64,000 nucleotides of DNA, taken from Methanocaldococcus lauensis (lineage in GTDB: Archaea > AGJL01 > Methanococci > Methanococcales > Methanocaldococcaceae). This document shows positions 1-9,909 of this stretch, one piece after another. The position numbers and the translations under genes are program-made. How positions within the stretch are numbered: the stretch's first letter is position 1; each line of letters opens with the position of its first letter. Location of the stretch: the NCBI GenBank assembly GCA_902827205.1, contig LR792634.1, positions 496,001-560,000 of the forward strand, given 5' to 3'. The notes beneath the pieces were generated by a model, which made no database searches, had not been told where the DNA came from, and saw nothing but the letters and a program-made list of their open reading frames with translations.

Positions 1-1
1 A

Positions 2-244
2 TTAATTGATTGGATTTTCCTAAAAGATGTAAATGATATCACAACAACTGTTAGTAATGAAGAATATACAAATCCTGACTATAAAGAAGAAAAGCCAAAA
101 ACATTTACCGGAACTATATACTATGGTGAAGATGGAGAATACATATTCGTTTATAATGGCTCTTATTCTATTATTGGCTTATATACAAATAAAACAGATA
201 GTTGGGGTAATGTAGGATATAAACCACTTATAGAAGGGAACTGA
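2..244 (+). CDS. C-terminal part of an unknown protein (cut by window edge)
   Basis: The frame is open from the window edge to a TGA at 242-244, giving about 80 residues with no start inside the window. The translated piece is rich in Tyr, Asn, Thr and Gly, with alternating polar and aromatic residues (for example GTIYYGEDGEYIFVYNGSYS), as in beta-rich extracellular archaeal proteins. It shows no membrane anchor. Its last 17 bases overlap the 3' end of the convergent methyltransferase gene. I do not recognise the family. An alternative +1 frame with an ATG at 33 is a shadow, because its product has no sensible composition. Confidence 0.55.
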   Translation, partial: LIDWIFLKDVNDITTTVSNEEYTNPDYKEEKPKTFTGTIYYGEDGEYIFVYNGSYSIIGLYTNKTDSWGNVGYKPLIEGN

Positions 245-1172
245 ATTCACTTTTTATAAGTTTAGTGGCTTTTACCATATTTTTTAATTTATTAAATGCA
301 ACATCTATCGGCAATAACCTCATTCCACAGTCTGGGTCTATTAAAATATTCTCAAATAAATTTTTACTTAAATTTTCATTATTTTTTAATATCTCTAAAC
401 CTTCCTCTATTAAACTTTTTATTTTATCTACACTTTCAACCTTTTTAATTTTTGTATTTACACAACCAAAGCCAACTTTCTTTTCTATACATTCTAAAAT
501 ATCCAAATTTTTTCTATTTGAAGCAAATTCGTGGTCTAAAATATCTACATTAAATTTATTCAACTCCTCTATAATGTTATAAACATTTCCACAAACATGC
601 ATGGAAAATTTTATATTTAAATCCTTAACAATTATATCTATTGCCTTCCGTGCTATATCAAAATCATATAAACCTGTTGATAATATTGGCTCATCAATCT
701 GAATTATTGAAACATATTTTTTTAATTCTTCAACTTCTTTTCTTAAAGCTTTGGCAATATCGTAAATTAAATTTTCATCTCTATTGTCAGTATAATAATT
801 TTCAACTCTAACCGATGCCGAAATAGTGCAAGGCCCAGTTATAATTCCTTTAACTACTACCTTTGGATTTAATTTCTTAGCAATATTTTTAGCATATAAT
901 ATGTCTTTTACAGTAATTGGCTCAATAAATTCAATCTTACCAATAACTCTTTTTCCGTCAAATCCATACATTTTACTTGTAAAAATTTCTATCATATCTC
1001 CTCTAACTTGCCCATCACTTATAATATCTATTCCAGCATTAACTTGATCTACAACTGCCTTTTCAATAGCGTATTTATATTCATCGTACAATCCAAAAAC
1101 TTTTTTAACATTATCAAAAAATGTTTTCTCCTTTTTAACAACTGGATAACTACCAACAACTGTTGTTATCAT
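228..1172 (-). CDS. MetE-core methionine synthase (methylcobamide:homocysteine methyltransferase type)
   Basis: A 314-residue protein matching the catalytic C-terminal half of cobalamin-independent methionine synthase. It starts MITTVVGSYP, as archaeal MetE-core proteins do, behind GGTGA. The zinc-ligand regions are visible as HVCGN (about residue 192) and DPDCGM (about residue 281), and a QIDEP motif lies near residue 159. Short archaeal MetE proteins lack the folate-binding N-terminal half, and in methanogens they are thought to take the methyl group from a corrinoid donor to make methionine. M. jannaschii has one such gene (MJ1473, from memory). It stands alone, convergent with the partial gene at the window edge. 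Confidence 0.85.
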   Translation of the reverse strand: MITTVVGSYPVVKKEKTFFDNVKKVFGLYDEYKYAIEKAVVDQVNAGIDIISDGQVRGDMIEIFTSKMYGFDGKRVIGKIEFIEPITVKDILYAKNIAKKLNPKVVVKGIITGPCTISASVRVENYYTDNRDENLIYDIAKALRKEVEELKKYVSIIQIDEPILSTGLYDFDIARKAIDIIVKDLNIKFSMHVCGNVYNIIEELNKFNVDILDHEFASNRKNLDILECIEKKVGFGCVNTKIKKVESVDKIKSLIEEGLEILKNNENLSKNLFENILIDPDCGMRLLPIDVAFNKLKNMVKATKLIKSEFSSLL

Positions 1173-1355
1173 TTTCTCACCTAAAAAATAATAACATTAT
1201 TAGTATTAATAAGGTTATAGATTTTCAATAGTTGTGAAAAAATATGAAAATATTTGCACATCCATAAGTATTTATACCCCTTTTGACAAAGGAATGTTTG
1301 AGCGAAATGCGATGAAAGTTTGAAATAAATACTTTGTTGAAGTTTGGTGAATTAA

Positions 1356-1598
1356 ATGTTTAATAATAAAGGTAGAAGAAATTTTAGAAATAATAGAAAT
1401 AATGAAGTTAGAAAAAATATTCCTGTCAAAGAAGGAGAAACCTACACGGTTACAATTGAAGATATGGGTAAAGGTGGAGACGGTATCGCAAGAGTTGAAG
1501 GATTTGTTGTATTTGTTCCTGAAACCCAAAAAGGAGATACTGTTAAAATAAAAGTTACATCAGTAAAGAGTAAGTTTGCATTTGCAGAAAAAATTTAA
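1356..1598 (+). CDS. TRAM-domain small RNA-binding protein
   Basis: An 80-residue protein. A basic, Asn/Arg-rich N-terminus of about 25 residues is followed by a TRAM domain (about residues 27-80) with the hallmark run [14 protein letters not shown] and [10 protein letters not shown]. Stand-alone TRAM proteins are common in methanogens and bind RNA; some act as RNA chaperones, including at low temperature. The ATG follows GGTGAATTAA. A TATA-like tttata at 1271-1276 would give a leader of about 55 bases. The gene is monocistronic, followed by about 220 bases of AT-rich DNA with no visible gene. Confidence 0.85.
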   Translation: MFNNKGRRNFRNNRNNEVRKNIPVKEGETYTVTIEDMGKGGDGIARVEGFVVFVPETQKGDTVKIKVTSVKSKFAFAEKI

Positions 1599-1822
1599 AA
1601 TTTCAAAAAATTTTTAATTAAATTTCTACTCTTTTACTACTATTTTCTTTAAAATAAATTAATAAATTAAGTATGATTTTTTTGTTTGTATTATATAAAA
1701 ATTTATTTAAATTTTTAAATTTTTTAATTTTAAGTAATACCAATGTTTTTATGCGTAAGATTTAAATAAGATTATTATTAAATCCCCTCATCATAATAAT
1801 ATATCATCATTTGGTGATGTAG

Positions 1823-2917
1823 ATGATGAAAAAGTTTGTGGCATTATTTGCTATATTAATACTATCTCTATCATTATCTATATCATTCTGTGGATGCTCT
1901 GAAAAAACATCACAGGAAACTGCCCAAAACACAACAATAAAAATAACTGACATGCTTGGGAGAGAAGTTGTGGTTCCAAAAGATGTAAATAGAATAGTAT
2001 GTATAGGACCAGGATGTTTAAGGTTGATAGTTTATTTAAATGCAACAGATAAAGTTGTTGGTGTAGAAGATGCAGAGAAGAAATGGAGTATATACGGAAG
2101 ACCTTATAGAATAGCACATCCAGAATTAGCAAAACTTCCAACTATTGGACAGGGAGGCCCTAATCCAAAACCAAACCCAGAGGAAATTATAAAGGTTAAG
2201 CCAGATGTAATATTCGCATGCTATATAACAAAAGAACAGGCAGATGATTTGCAGAAAAAAACTGGAATTCCAGTAGTTATTTTAAGTTATGGAAAATTGG
2301 CTACATTCAACAATGAAGATATATTTAAATCATTAAGAATTGCAGGGAAGATTTTAGATAAAGAAGATAGAGCTGAAGAAGTTATTAAATTTATAAAAGA
2401 TTGTGAAAATGATTTAAACAATAGGACAAAAGACATTCCAGATAACAAAAAACCAACTGTCTATGTTGGTGGAATTGGATTTAAAGGAATGCATGGAATT
2501 GATAGTACTCAATGCAAATACCCACCATTTGAGGCAGTTAATGCAAAGACAAATGAACTAAGTGGTGGAGAATTGCAAAAAGTTATAATAGCAAGGGCAT
2601 TGGTGCAAGAGCCACAGATTCTTTTATTGGATGAGCCAACTAATAATTTAGATTTAAAAAATCAATTAGAGGTTATGAAGATTATAAGAGATATATCAAA
2701 ATCCCAAAACATTACCTCAATTGTTGTTATGCATGATTTAAATCTTGCTTTGAGATATTCTGATAAGTTTATTATGCTAAAAGATGGAAAGATTTTTGCT
2801 GAGGGAGATAGAAGTATAATAAATCCAGAGAATATTAGGGCAGTTTATGGCGTTAATGCATTTGTTGAAAATATAAGAGGAATTCCAGTAGGTAGTTCCA
2901 GTCGATGTTTAAAATAA
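1823..2917 (+). pseudogene. Chimeric ABC-transporter ORF: substrate-binding N-terminus joined to ATPase C-terminus
   Basis: This single 364-codon frame joins two different proteins. Residues 1-25 are a lipoprotein-type signal (hydrophobic run, then FCGCS). About residues 35-240 are the N-terminal part of an iron/cobalamin-type periplasmic binding protein ([21 protein letters not shown]). From about residue 244 it becomes the C-terminal half of an ABC ATPase: signature LSGGE, Walker [11 protein letters not shown] and the H-loop VVMHD. The binding protein's C-terminal lobe, the permease and the ATPase Walker A half are missing. In relatives these are three consecutive genes, so one deletion from about 2540-2556 explains it. 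It cannot work as a transporter. An assembly collapse is the alternative. Confidence 0.85.
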
Positions 2918-2951
2918 AAATTAAATAAAATAAAATTGAGAGGGTTCACTT

Positions 2952-3731
2952 ATGAAATTAAAATTAAAAGTCCCTCAATGGCACTATTCACTAATAACTG
3001 ATTATGAAAGATTGTCTATTTTTAAAAAAGCTATAGAAAAGGCAGTTGATTCAGATGATGTTGTCTTTGACTTGGGAACAGGTAGCGGAATACTGGCAAT
3101 GATAGCGGCAAGAAGGGCTCGGAAGGTTTATGCTATTGAACTCGACCCCTTTACTTATGATTATGCAAGAGAGAACATATCCGTTAATAAATTTGAAAAT
3201 ATAGATATTATTGAGGGAGATGCTATAACATACAGCTTTAAAGAAAAGGCGGATGTAGTTATTGCAGAACTTTTAGACACTGCCTTAATCACTGAACCAC
3301 AAATTAAAGTTATAAACTCAATTATTGAGAGAGATTTATTAAAAAAAGATGGAAAAATAATTCCTAATGGAGTTATCAATACTATACAGCTTGTAGAGGC
3401 TAAAATGACTCACATTTATTATGATGAAGAAATTGAATCAGAAGAAGTTTCTGAAGAAGTTGTTTATGAGGAAGTAGATTTTTATAAAATAAATCCTATA
3501 AAAGTAAATTACACTTTAAAATTAAATTTAGAGAAAAACTGTAAAAATTTGGGAATAAAATTAAGAACTTATACAATATTAGATTCTGAAAATATAGCAG
3601 GACAGACACCAATGTTAAATCCTCCATTAGTAATTCCACTAAATAAAAATGCAGATAAAGGAATTATAAAAATAAATTTATCGTATAAAAGAGGAGGAGA
3701 CTTAGAGAGTATAAAAGTAAGATTACTGTGA
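2952..3731 (+). CDS. Class I SAM-dependent methyltransferase, PRMT-like
   Basis: A 259-residue Rossmann-fold methyltransferase. Motif I is visible as DLGTGSGILAMIA (about residues 41-53), an acidic residue ends strand beta-2 (AIELDP), and motif II/III lies around EGDAITYSF and VVIAELLDT. The layout (acidic motif after beta-4 plus a C-terminal beta-rich domain) resembles protein arginine methyltransferases, but substrate cannot be read from sequence. The start ATG sits behind GAGAGGG. The next gene begins only a few bases downstream, so the two are probably co-transcribed. The same pair sits side by side in M. jannaschii (MJ1452/MJ1453, from memory). Confidence 0.8.
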   Translation: MKLKLKVPQWHYSLITDYERLSIFKKAIEKAVDSDDVVFDLGTGSGILAMIAARRARKVYAIELDPFTYDYARENISVNKFENIDIIEGDAITYSFKEKADVVIAELLDTALITEPQIKVINSIIERDLLKKDGKIIPNGVINTIQLVEAKMTHIYYDEEIESEEVSEEVVYEEVDFYKINPIKVNYTLKLNLEKNCKNLGIKLRTYTILDSENIAGQTPMLNPPLVIPLNKNADKGIIKINLSYKRGGDLESIKVRLL

Positions 3732-3736
3732 TATTT

Positions 3737-4336
3737 ATGATATATGAGGTTGTAATTGCCACAAAAAAAGATGATAGAGATAATAAAGCCCCTATTGGAG
3801 TTTATTTTAAAGATAATAAAATTATTATGCATCTTTTTTATGGTTCTCATACATACTATAATCTTTTAACTGAGGATTATTTTTCAGTTAATGTTGTTCA
3901 TCCTATTGAGTTAGTTAAGGCAGTTTTAGAAGATGAAGATGACTATTTATATTACACCAATAATAAAATCAAAAGTAAAATCCCTTATCTAAAAAATTCA
4001 TACTATGTAATTTTTTGTAAAGTGATTGGTAGAAAGTTTATTGAGAAAAATGATATTTTTGGTAAAAGTAAGATGATGATAGTAGAGGGGGAGGAAATAG
4101 ATAGAGTTTATTTAAACAATCTTCCAAAACCTTACAATAGGGCTGATGGTTTATTAGTTGAGATGGCTGTTATATACTCAAGATTAACAAATAAAAATGT
4201 AAAATTAAACGAGAAAGATAAAAAGGAATTTATAAATGATTTAAATAAATATTTTTCAATAATTAAAAAGGTTGGTAGTTTAGAACATAAAAAATTGGCT
4301 AAGGTAATGTTAAAAGAAATTTATGACATAAAATAA
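3737..4336 (+). CDS. DUF447-family flavin-reductase-like protein
   Basis: About 199 residues. The N-terminus (MIYEVVIATKKDDRDNKAPI) and the FYGSHTYYNL segment are typical of the archaeal DUF447 family, a split-barrel fold related to FMN-binding flavin reductases. No biochemical role is established that I know of. The ATG at 3737 is preferred over an upstream in-frame codon because GTGAT lies just before it. The gap to the upstream methyltransferase is only five bases, so an operon is likely. It converges on aroD with a gap of under 10 bases. Confidence 0.7.
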   Translation: MIYEVVIATKKDDRDNKAPIGVYFKDNKIIMHLFYGSHTYYNLLTEDYFSVNVVHPIELVKAVLEDEDDYLYYTNNKIKSKIPYLKNSYYVIFCKVIGRKFIEKNDIFGKSKMMIVEGEEIDRVYLNNLPKPYNRADGLLVEMAVIYSRLTNKNVKLNEKDKKEFINDLNKYFSIIKKVGSLEHKKLAKVMLKEIYDIK

Positions 4337-4345
4337 AATTTGAGA

Positions 4346-5008
4346 TTATTTTAAATCCATTAATTCCCAAATCTTTTTTAATGTAAAAACATCTATTTGC
4401 CCAGGTGCTGAACTCTTTCCTTTATAGGATGCAAAAGTGAGTATTGAACCAAAATAAACCCCTAAAATTCTCGTTATCTTTCCTTTTTCTCCCATCCCAA
4501 TACCTATAACTCTTCCAGAATATTTATTTGTAACCTCTAAAATATTCAAAATGTCCTCTTTGTTATTTACCATTGTTGCAAACTTCGCTATATCTCCAAT
4601 TTTTAAAGAATCCTCTACAATATTGATTAATTCATCTTTGGGGGGAGTTTTGTCAAAATCGTGGTATGAAACAAGTATTTTCGTTTTTGATTTTATCCCA
4701 TCTCTAAATTTAACAATTTCTTTATTTTTTTGCTCTCTCAATTCAATATCAACATATTTAGCATTGCATTCTATTGCTTTTTTTATTAGTTTTAATCTTT
4801 TTTCATTATCTTCTTTCCAATATCCACCTTCCCAGTCTGGTCTAACTGTTATTATGCAAGGATATTTAGCGAGTTTTTCAATATCCTCCTCATTAATATC
4901 TTTCATAAAATCTATTCTAAACTCCACTAAATCAGCAATTTTTAGATATTCCTCTGCTCTTTTTATAGCATCAGTTATATTATTTTCAACAACTGGAAGG
5001 CATATCAT
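4346..5008 (-). CDS. aroD: 3-dehydroquinate dehydratase, type I
   Basis: A protein of about 220 residues catalysing 3-dehydroquinate to 3-dehydroshikimate in the shikimate pathway. Methanocaldococcus makes dehydroquinate by an alternative route but still uses this type I aldolase-like enzyme. Seen in the sequence: [10 protein letters not shown] near the N-terminus, the catalytic histidine in LVSYHDF (about residue 132), the Schiff-base lysine in DIAKFATM (about residue 155), and the C-terminal SSAPGQID. The ATG at 5008 follows AGGTTGGT and is preferred over an upstream TTG. It is the first of two adjacent minus-strand genes. Confidence 0.9.
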   Translation of the reverse strand: MICLPVVENNITDAIKRAEEYLKIADLVEFRIDFMKDINEEDIEKLAKYPCIITVRPDWEGGYWKEDNEKRLKLIKKAIECNAKYVDIELREQKNKEIVKFRDGIKSKTKILVSYHDFDKTPPKDELINIVEDSLKIGDIAKFATMVNNKEDILNILEVTNKYSGRVIGIGMGEKGKITRILGVYFGSILTFASYKGKSSAPGQIDVFTLKKIWELMDLK

Positions 5009-5081
5009 AACTACCAACCTAATATATTAATAAGTTTGAATAATAAAAAAATAAATTTAACAAAAATTTAGTTATAAAAAG

Positions 5082-5996
5082 TTATTCTTCCTCAGGGTTC
5101 ATAAATTTATAGAACTCACCATACTCAATCTGGCTATCCTTACTCATTAACTTATCTATTGATTTCTTCATAATCATAGCATACAAATCAATTAAATCTC
5201 TATATTTAACTTCTGGTAATCCTGTATAAACAAATAAAACTTTTTTAAATCCTCCCTTTGTAGCATTATCTACTAAATATATAGATAAAGCCTCTACTAA
5301 TGGCTCAACTGGTGGATATCCTTTACCTAATGGCACTCTCTTCTTGTAAAATCTTTTTCCATATTTAAGTCCAATTATCTGTGAAAATCTAAAGTGCATT
5401 ATATAGTCTGAGATTTTATCCATTCTTTTGAAAATTTTTAGCCACCAATTAACATCTGCCTTTTCACTTGCCTCATCTAAATCGTCTGTTTCATAAACAT
5501 TCAATTCATTTAAGAATATATTTTCTAACTGTAATGATGGAATAATTTTTATATCCTCTTCTTTAGCCATTTTTACAAGTTCTTCGATTTCATCTAATGT
5601 TCCAAATTCCCCCATATTTGTAGATGGTTCTGGAGAATATATCATATCACTATTAACTTCATTAAATTTTTTCAAAACTTCTAAGTGATAATTTAATGCG
5701 TCATCTACCCTTTTTCCTAAGTGATAGTTATATATCTCAGCTCCACATAGATTGGCTTTTTCTATGGCTGAAAGATGTGCCTTTAAACCTTTCTCAGATG
5801 CTAAATTATAATAAGGGCCGTGAGCCAATATCACTGTAAAGTATTCCTTACCTAAGTTTTTGTAGCTTTCATAATAACCACTTGGTAACCTTCTGGATAA
5901 AACTGCTGGAGGTATTTCCGTAATCCTCGTTCCTAATAATGCCGCCTGTTTTAATGTTGATAAGGCATTATAAGTCCCCCACTCAAATAGTATCAT
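5082..5996 (-). CDS. Xylose-isomerase-like / AP-endonuclease-family TIM-barrel protein
   Basis: A 304-residue protein related to endonuclease IV and sugar-isomerase TIM barrels. Metal-binding type positions appear as VILAHGPYYN (about residue 57), IYNYHLGKR (about residue 92), YSPEPSTNMGEFG (about residue 121) and MHFRFSQ (about residue 200). The zinc set of endonuclease IV is not fully evident, so DNA-repair activity is uncertain. The ATG follows AAGGTGAAAG. In M. jannaschii it lies between aroD and hisD, the same order as here. Confidence 0.65.
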   Translation of the reverse strand: MILFEWGTYNALSTLKQAALLGTRITEIPPAVLSRRLPSGYYESYKNLGKEYFTVILAHGPYYNLASEKGLKAHLSAIEKANLCGAEIYNYHLGKRVDDALNYHLEVLKKFNEVNSDMIYSPEPSTNMGEFGTLDEIEELVKMAKEEDIKIIPSLQLENIFLNELNVYETDDLDEASEKADVNWWLKIFKRMDKISDYIMHFRFSQIIGLKYGKRFYKKRVPLGKGYPPVEPLVEALSIYLVDNATKGGFKKVLFVYTGLPEVKYRDLIDLYAMIMKKSIDKLMSKDSQIEYGEFYKFMNPEEE

Positions 5997-6103
5997 TCTT
6001 TCACCTTATTATTTTTTATTTTTATTCTATAATCATTATTTATATTGGGGATTAGCTATATATAAACTTTGTTAAAATTTAATCAAAATTTTGGTGATAG
6101 GTT

Positions 6104-7384
6104 ATGATAATAAAAAAAATTAAAGAATTAACTAAAGAGGAGGAAGAAAAAATAATCAATAGGAATAAAGCAAACTTTGAAGAAATTTTACCAAAGGTTA
6201 TGAAGATTTTAAAAGATGTTAGGGAGAAAGGAGATGAGGCTGTAAGATATTACACAAAAATGTTTGATGGTGTTGATATAGAAAATTTTAAAGTTAGTGA
6301 AGAAGAGATTGAAGAAGCATACAATTTACTAAATTATAAAGTTATTGAGACAATTGAAAAAGCGAAGGAAAATATTTACTTTTTCCATAAAAAACAGATG
6401 GAACAAATAAAAGATTTAAAAGTTGAAAATAATGGAATAATATTAGGGCAGGTTGTTAGAGTAATAGAGAAAGTAGGTTGCTATGTTCCTGGAGGTAGGG
6501 CATTATATCCATCAACAGTTTTAATGACTACAATCCCTGCAAAAGTTGCTGGATGTAAGGAAATATATATAACTTCACCTCCAACAAGTGAAGGAAAAGG
6601 TAATCCTGCTACATTGGTAGCTGGAGACATAGTTGGAGTTTCTGGTATATACAAAGTTGGAGGAGTGCAGGCAATAGGAGCATTAGCTTATGGAACAGAA
6701 ACTATTCCAAAAGTTGATATTATTGTGGGCCCTGGAAATATTTATGTAACTGTCGCTAAAAAAATGGTTTATGGTGATGTCGCAATAGATTTCTTAGCAG
6801 GACCCTCTGAAGTTTTAATAATTGCTGATGAAACAGCAAATCCTGAATATGTTGCCTTGGACTTTATTGCCCAAGCTGAACACGATCCTAATGCTTCCTG
6901 TATAATACTAACAACATCAGAAGATAAAGCAAAAGAGTTTAAAGAGAGAATATTTAAGGAGATTGAAAAAGCTGAAAGAAAAGATATTATTTTAAAAGCA
7001 CTACAAAACTCGGCTATATTAATTGGAGATTTAGATGAATGTATAGAGTTCTCAAATAAATACGCTCCTGAACATCTTGAAATATTAACAAAAAACCCTG
7101 AGGAAATATTAGATAAAATAAATAATGCAGGTAGTGTATTCTTAGGAGAATATAGCCCAGTTCCAGTTGGAGACTATGCCTCAGGAACTAACCATGTTTT
7201 GCCAACATCAGGATTTGCAAGGATGTGCTCTGGTTTAAATGTAGAGACATTCTTAAAGAAAATAACATATCAAAAATTAAATAAAGATAGTTTAAAAAAT
7301 ATTGCTGATACTGTTATTACATTGGCTGAAGTTGAAGGATTATATGGGCATGCAGAAGCTGTTAAAAGAAGATTAAATAAATAA
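6104..7384 (+). CDS. hisD: Histidinol dehydrogenase
   Basis: A 426-residue enzyme of the usual length for the last two steps of histidine synthesis (L-histidinol to L-histidine, NAD- and zinc-dependent). The family pattern is clear: CYVPGGRALYPSTVLM (about residues 125-140), the glycine-rich VGGVQAIGALAYGTE, VDIIVGPGN, AIDFLAGPSEV, AQAEHDP with the metal-binding His, and YAPEHLEI. The start ATG follows GGTGATAGGTT. It is preceded by a short divergent gap shared with the TIM-barrel gene and probably carries its own promoter. Confidence 0.95.
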   Translation: MIIKKIKELTKEEEEKIINRNKANFEEILPKVMKILKDVREKGDEAVRYYTKMFDGVDIENFKVSEEEIEEAYNLLNYKVIETIEKAKENIYFFHKKQMEQIKDLKVENNGIILGQVVRVIEKVGCYVPGGRALYPSTVLMTTIPAKVAGCKEIYITSPPTSEGKGNPATLVAGDIVGVSGIYKVGGVQAIGALAYGTETIPKVDIIVGPGNIYVTVAKKMVYGDVAIDFLAGPSEVLIIADETANPEYVALDFIAQAEHDPNASCIILTTSEDKAKEFKERIFKEIEKAERKDIILKALQNSAILIGDLDECIEFSNKYAPEHLEILTKNPEEILDKINNAGSVFLGEYSPVPVGDYASGTNHVLPTSGFARMCSGLNVETFLKKITYQKLNKDSLKNIADTVITLAEVEGLYGHAEAVKRRLNK

Positions 7385-7499
7385 AAATATAAATTAAATA
7401 AATAGAATATTTGAATAAATTATAAAACCTAATAAATTTTAAAATTTTTAACTTTTAACTTAATTTTATTTTGGAAATGGTATGAATTAATGTGAGAGC

Positions 7500-8156
7500 A
7501 TGGAAATTGGAATAAGCATAGAGGCTGAAAATAAAGTAGGAGTTTTACACAAACTTACTGGAATTCTTTCTGAATTAGGGGGAAATATAACATATACTCA
7601 ACAATTTATTAAAGATGATGGTAAAACAGGATTTATTTATATGGAAGTTGAAGGAATTAAAAATATTGACGAACTAAAAAAAAGAATAGAAAATTGTGAG
7701 TATGTAAAAAGCTTTGAAATTCACAGTTCTTTAAAAAAGATTTATGGAAAGAGAGTTATTATTATTGGTGGAGGTGCTCAAGTAGCAGAAGTTGCAAGAG
7801 GAGCAATAAGTGAGGCGGATAGACATAACATAAGAGGAGAAAGGATTAGCGTTGATACTTTACCCATTGTTGGTGAAGAAAATTTATATGAGGCTGTAAA
7901 GGCTGTTGCAACATTACCACGAGTAGGAATATTAGTTTTAGCAGGTTCTTTAATGGGTGGAAAAATTACTGAAGCAGTAAAAGAATTGAAAGAAAAAACA
8001 AATATTTCTGTAATTAGTTTAAAAATGTTTGGTTCTGTTCCAAAAGTAGCTGATTTAGTCGTTGGAGATCCTTTACAGGCTGGTGTATTGGCGGTTATGG
8101 CTATTGCAGAAACAGCAAAATTTGATATAAATAAGGTTAAGGGTAGAGTTTTATAA
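7500..8156 (+). CDS. ACT domain protein with DUF5612
   Basis: 218 residues in two parts. Residues 1-75 form an ACT domain (GISIEAENKVGVLHKLTGIL), the small-molecule sensing fold of amino-acid regulators. Residues 80-218 form a Rossmann-like domain of the DUF5612 type with VIIIGGGAQVAEVARGAISEA and GILVLAGSLMGG. It is confined to methanogens and relatives; its function is unknown, possibly amino-acid or purine sensing. It precedes adenine deaminase by about 60 bases and in M. jannaschii occupies the same neighbourhood (MJ1458, from memory). Confidence 0.65.
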   Translation: MEIGISIEAENKVGVLHKLTGILSELGGNITYTQQFIKDDGKTGFIYMEVEGIKNIDELKKRIENCEYVKSFEIHSSLKKIYGKRVIIIGGGAQVAEVARGAISEADRHNIRGERISVDTLPIVGEENLYEAVKAVATLPRVGILVLAGSLMGGKITEAVKELKEKTNISVISLKMFGSVPKVADLVVGDPLQAGVLAVMAIAETAKFDINKVKGRVL

Positions 8157-8214
8157 TAACCGTTGGTTAATAATAAATAAAAAAAGGCAAGCATAAGGTT
8201 AAAGGGAGAATCTT

Positions 8215-9882
8215 ATGATTGTTCTTAAAAATGTTAATATTGTAGATGTATATACGGGAGAGATTATTAATGGAAATGTTGCTTATGAAAAGGATAAAAT
8301 TTATTTTGTAGATTTAAATAATGAAATTGATAAAATAATTGAAAATAAAAAAAATGTAAAAATTTATGATTTAAAAGGAAAGTATCTGTCTCCAACTTTT
8401 ATAGATGGGCATATTCATATAGAATCATCCCATTTAATTCCCTCTGAGTTTGAGAAGTTTGCTTTAAAAAGTGGAGTAACGAAAGTTGTTATAGACCCTC
8501 ACGAAATAGCAAACATTGCTGGAAAAGAAGGAATATTATTTATGTTAAACGATGCTAAAATTTTAGATGTTTATGTAATGCTTCCTTCTTGTGTGCCTGC
8601 TACGGACTTAGAAACTAATGGAGATATAATAACAGCAGATGATATTGAAGAATTAATAAATTTAAACAATGTCTTAGGATTAGGAGAGGTTATGAATTAT
8701 GTTGGAGTAATAAATGGAGATGAAGAGTTATTAAAGAAGATAGAAGTTGCTAAAAAATATAAAAAATTGATTGATGGACACTGTCCAAAGTTAAGAGGTT
8801 TGGATTTAAATAAATATATCTTTTATGGAATTATGAGCGACCACGAATGTGTTGATGAAGATGAGGCTTTAGAAAAACTTAGATTAGGAATAAAACTAAT
8901 GATTCGAGAAGGAACTGCATCAAAAAATATTTATTTGCTTAATTTATGCAAAAAGATAAAGGATTTAAGAAATATTATGTTAGTTAGTGATGATGTTTGT
9001 CTTAAAGATTTAGATGGTTATATGTTAAATATTTTAAGAAAAGCTACTAAATATGTCTCTCCAATAGAGGCTATTCAAATGGTTACAATAAATCCATCAA
9101 ATTATTTTGGTTTTGATGTAGGTATTAAGCCGGGTAATGAGGCAAGTTTTATAATTTTTGATGATTTAGAGAATTTTAAAGTTTATGATATAGTTATAAA
9201 AGGAAAATTCTTAGATGATGTCTTAAAAGAATTAAATGAAAATAAAGATAAAAAAATTCCAAAAAATCTTATAAATACTTTAAGATACTCAAAAAAGGAT
9301 AAAGATGATTTTTTAATTGAAGGTATTGACTACAATGAAAAATCTGGGATTGTTAGGGTAATAAAACCATTAAAAGATAGTTTAATTACTGAAGAATTAA
9401 TATTTGATTCTGAAGAGGTAAAATTATTATTAAAAGAAAATGTAATAAACAAAATTTTCGTTATAGAGAGACATAAAAACACTGGAAATATTGGGAAGGG
9501 ATTAATATACAATTTTTTAAATGAGGGAGTTATAGCCTCTTCTTATTCTCATGATTCTCATAATGTAGTTGCCATAGGAAATAATGAAAAAGATTTAGCG
9601 TTGGCAGTAAATAAATTAAAAGAAATTGGTGGAGGTCTTGTATGTGCTAAAAATGGAGAAATTGAATATTTACCATTACCAATAGGAGGAATAATGAGCG
9701 ATAATGGAAAATACTTATTTGAAAAAATTAACAATCTCTATAAAAAAATAGAAAATTGGAGTTCCTTTGACAATCCATTTTTAAGTATGAGCTTTTTCAC
9801 ACTACCAGTAATCCCAGAACTAAAAATAACTGATAAAGGGTTAGTGAAAAATATGAAGTTGGTTGAGATATTTATTAGCTAA
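8215..9882 (+). CDS. ade: Adenine deaminase
   Basis: A 555-residue amidohydrolase of the adenine deaminase family, converting adenine to hypoxanthine and ammonia for purine salvage. The metal site is visible in [12 protein letters not shown] (about residues 63-74) and in [18 protein letters not shown] and [12 protein letters not shown] carry further ligands, and the C-terminal part holds [13 protein letters not shown], characteristic of this family. Length agrees with the family norm. The start ATG follows GGGAGAATCTT. The smc gene begins 27 bases later, so the two may share a transcript. Confidence 0.92.
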   Translation: MIVLKNVNIVDVYTGEIINGNVAYEKDKIYFVDLNNEIDKIIENKKNVKIYDLKGKYLSPTFIDGHIHIESSHLIPSEFEKFALKSGVTKVVIDPHEIANIAGKEGILFMLNDAKILDVYVMLPSCVPATDLETNGDIITADDIEELINLNNVLGLGEVMNYVGVINGDEELLKKIEVAKKYKKLIDGHCPKLRGLDLNKYIFYGIMSDHECVDEDEALEKLRLGIKLMIREGTASKNIYLLNLCKKIKDLRNIMLVSDDVCLKDLDGYMLNILRKATKYVSPIEAIQMVTINPSNYFGFDVGIKPGNEASFIIFDDLENFKVYDIVIKGKFLDDVLKELNENKDKKIPKNLINTLRYSKKDKDDFLIEGIDYNEKSGIVRVIKPLKDSLITEELIFDSEEVKLLLKENVINKIFVIERHKNTGNIGKGLIYNFLNEGVIASSYSHDSHNVVAIGNNEKDLALAVNKLKEIGGGLVCAKNGEIEYLPLPIGGIMSDNGKYLFEKINNLYKKIENWSSFDNPFLSMSFFTLPVIPELKITDKGLVKNMKLVEIFIS

Positions 9883-9909
9883 GCGGTAATTAAACTGTCG
9901 GTGATTATA

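Noticed and set aside
33-215. A 60-codon frame at the window start
   Set aside because: It lies in another frame of the longer open reading frame that runs from the window edge to 244, and its composition is not protein-like.
1299-1340. A GCGATGAAAG...TTTGA motif before the TRAM gene as a box C/D RNA
   Set aside because: The box D equivalent is imperfect, no closing stem pairs around it, and it lies in a normal-length leader.
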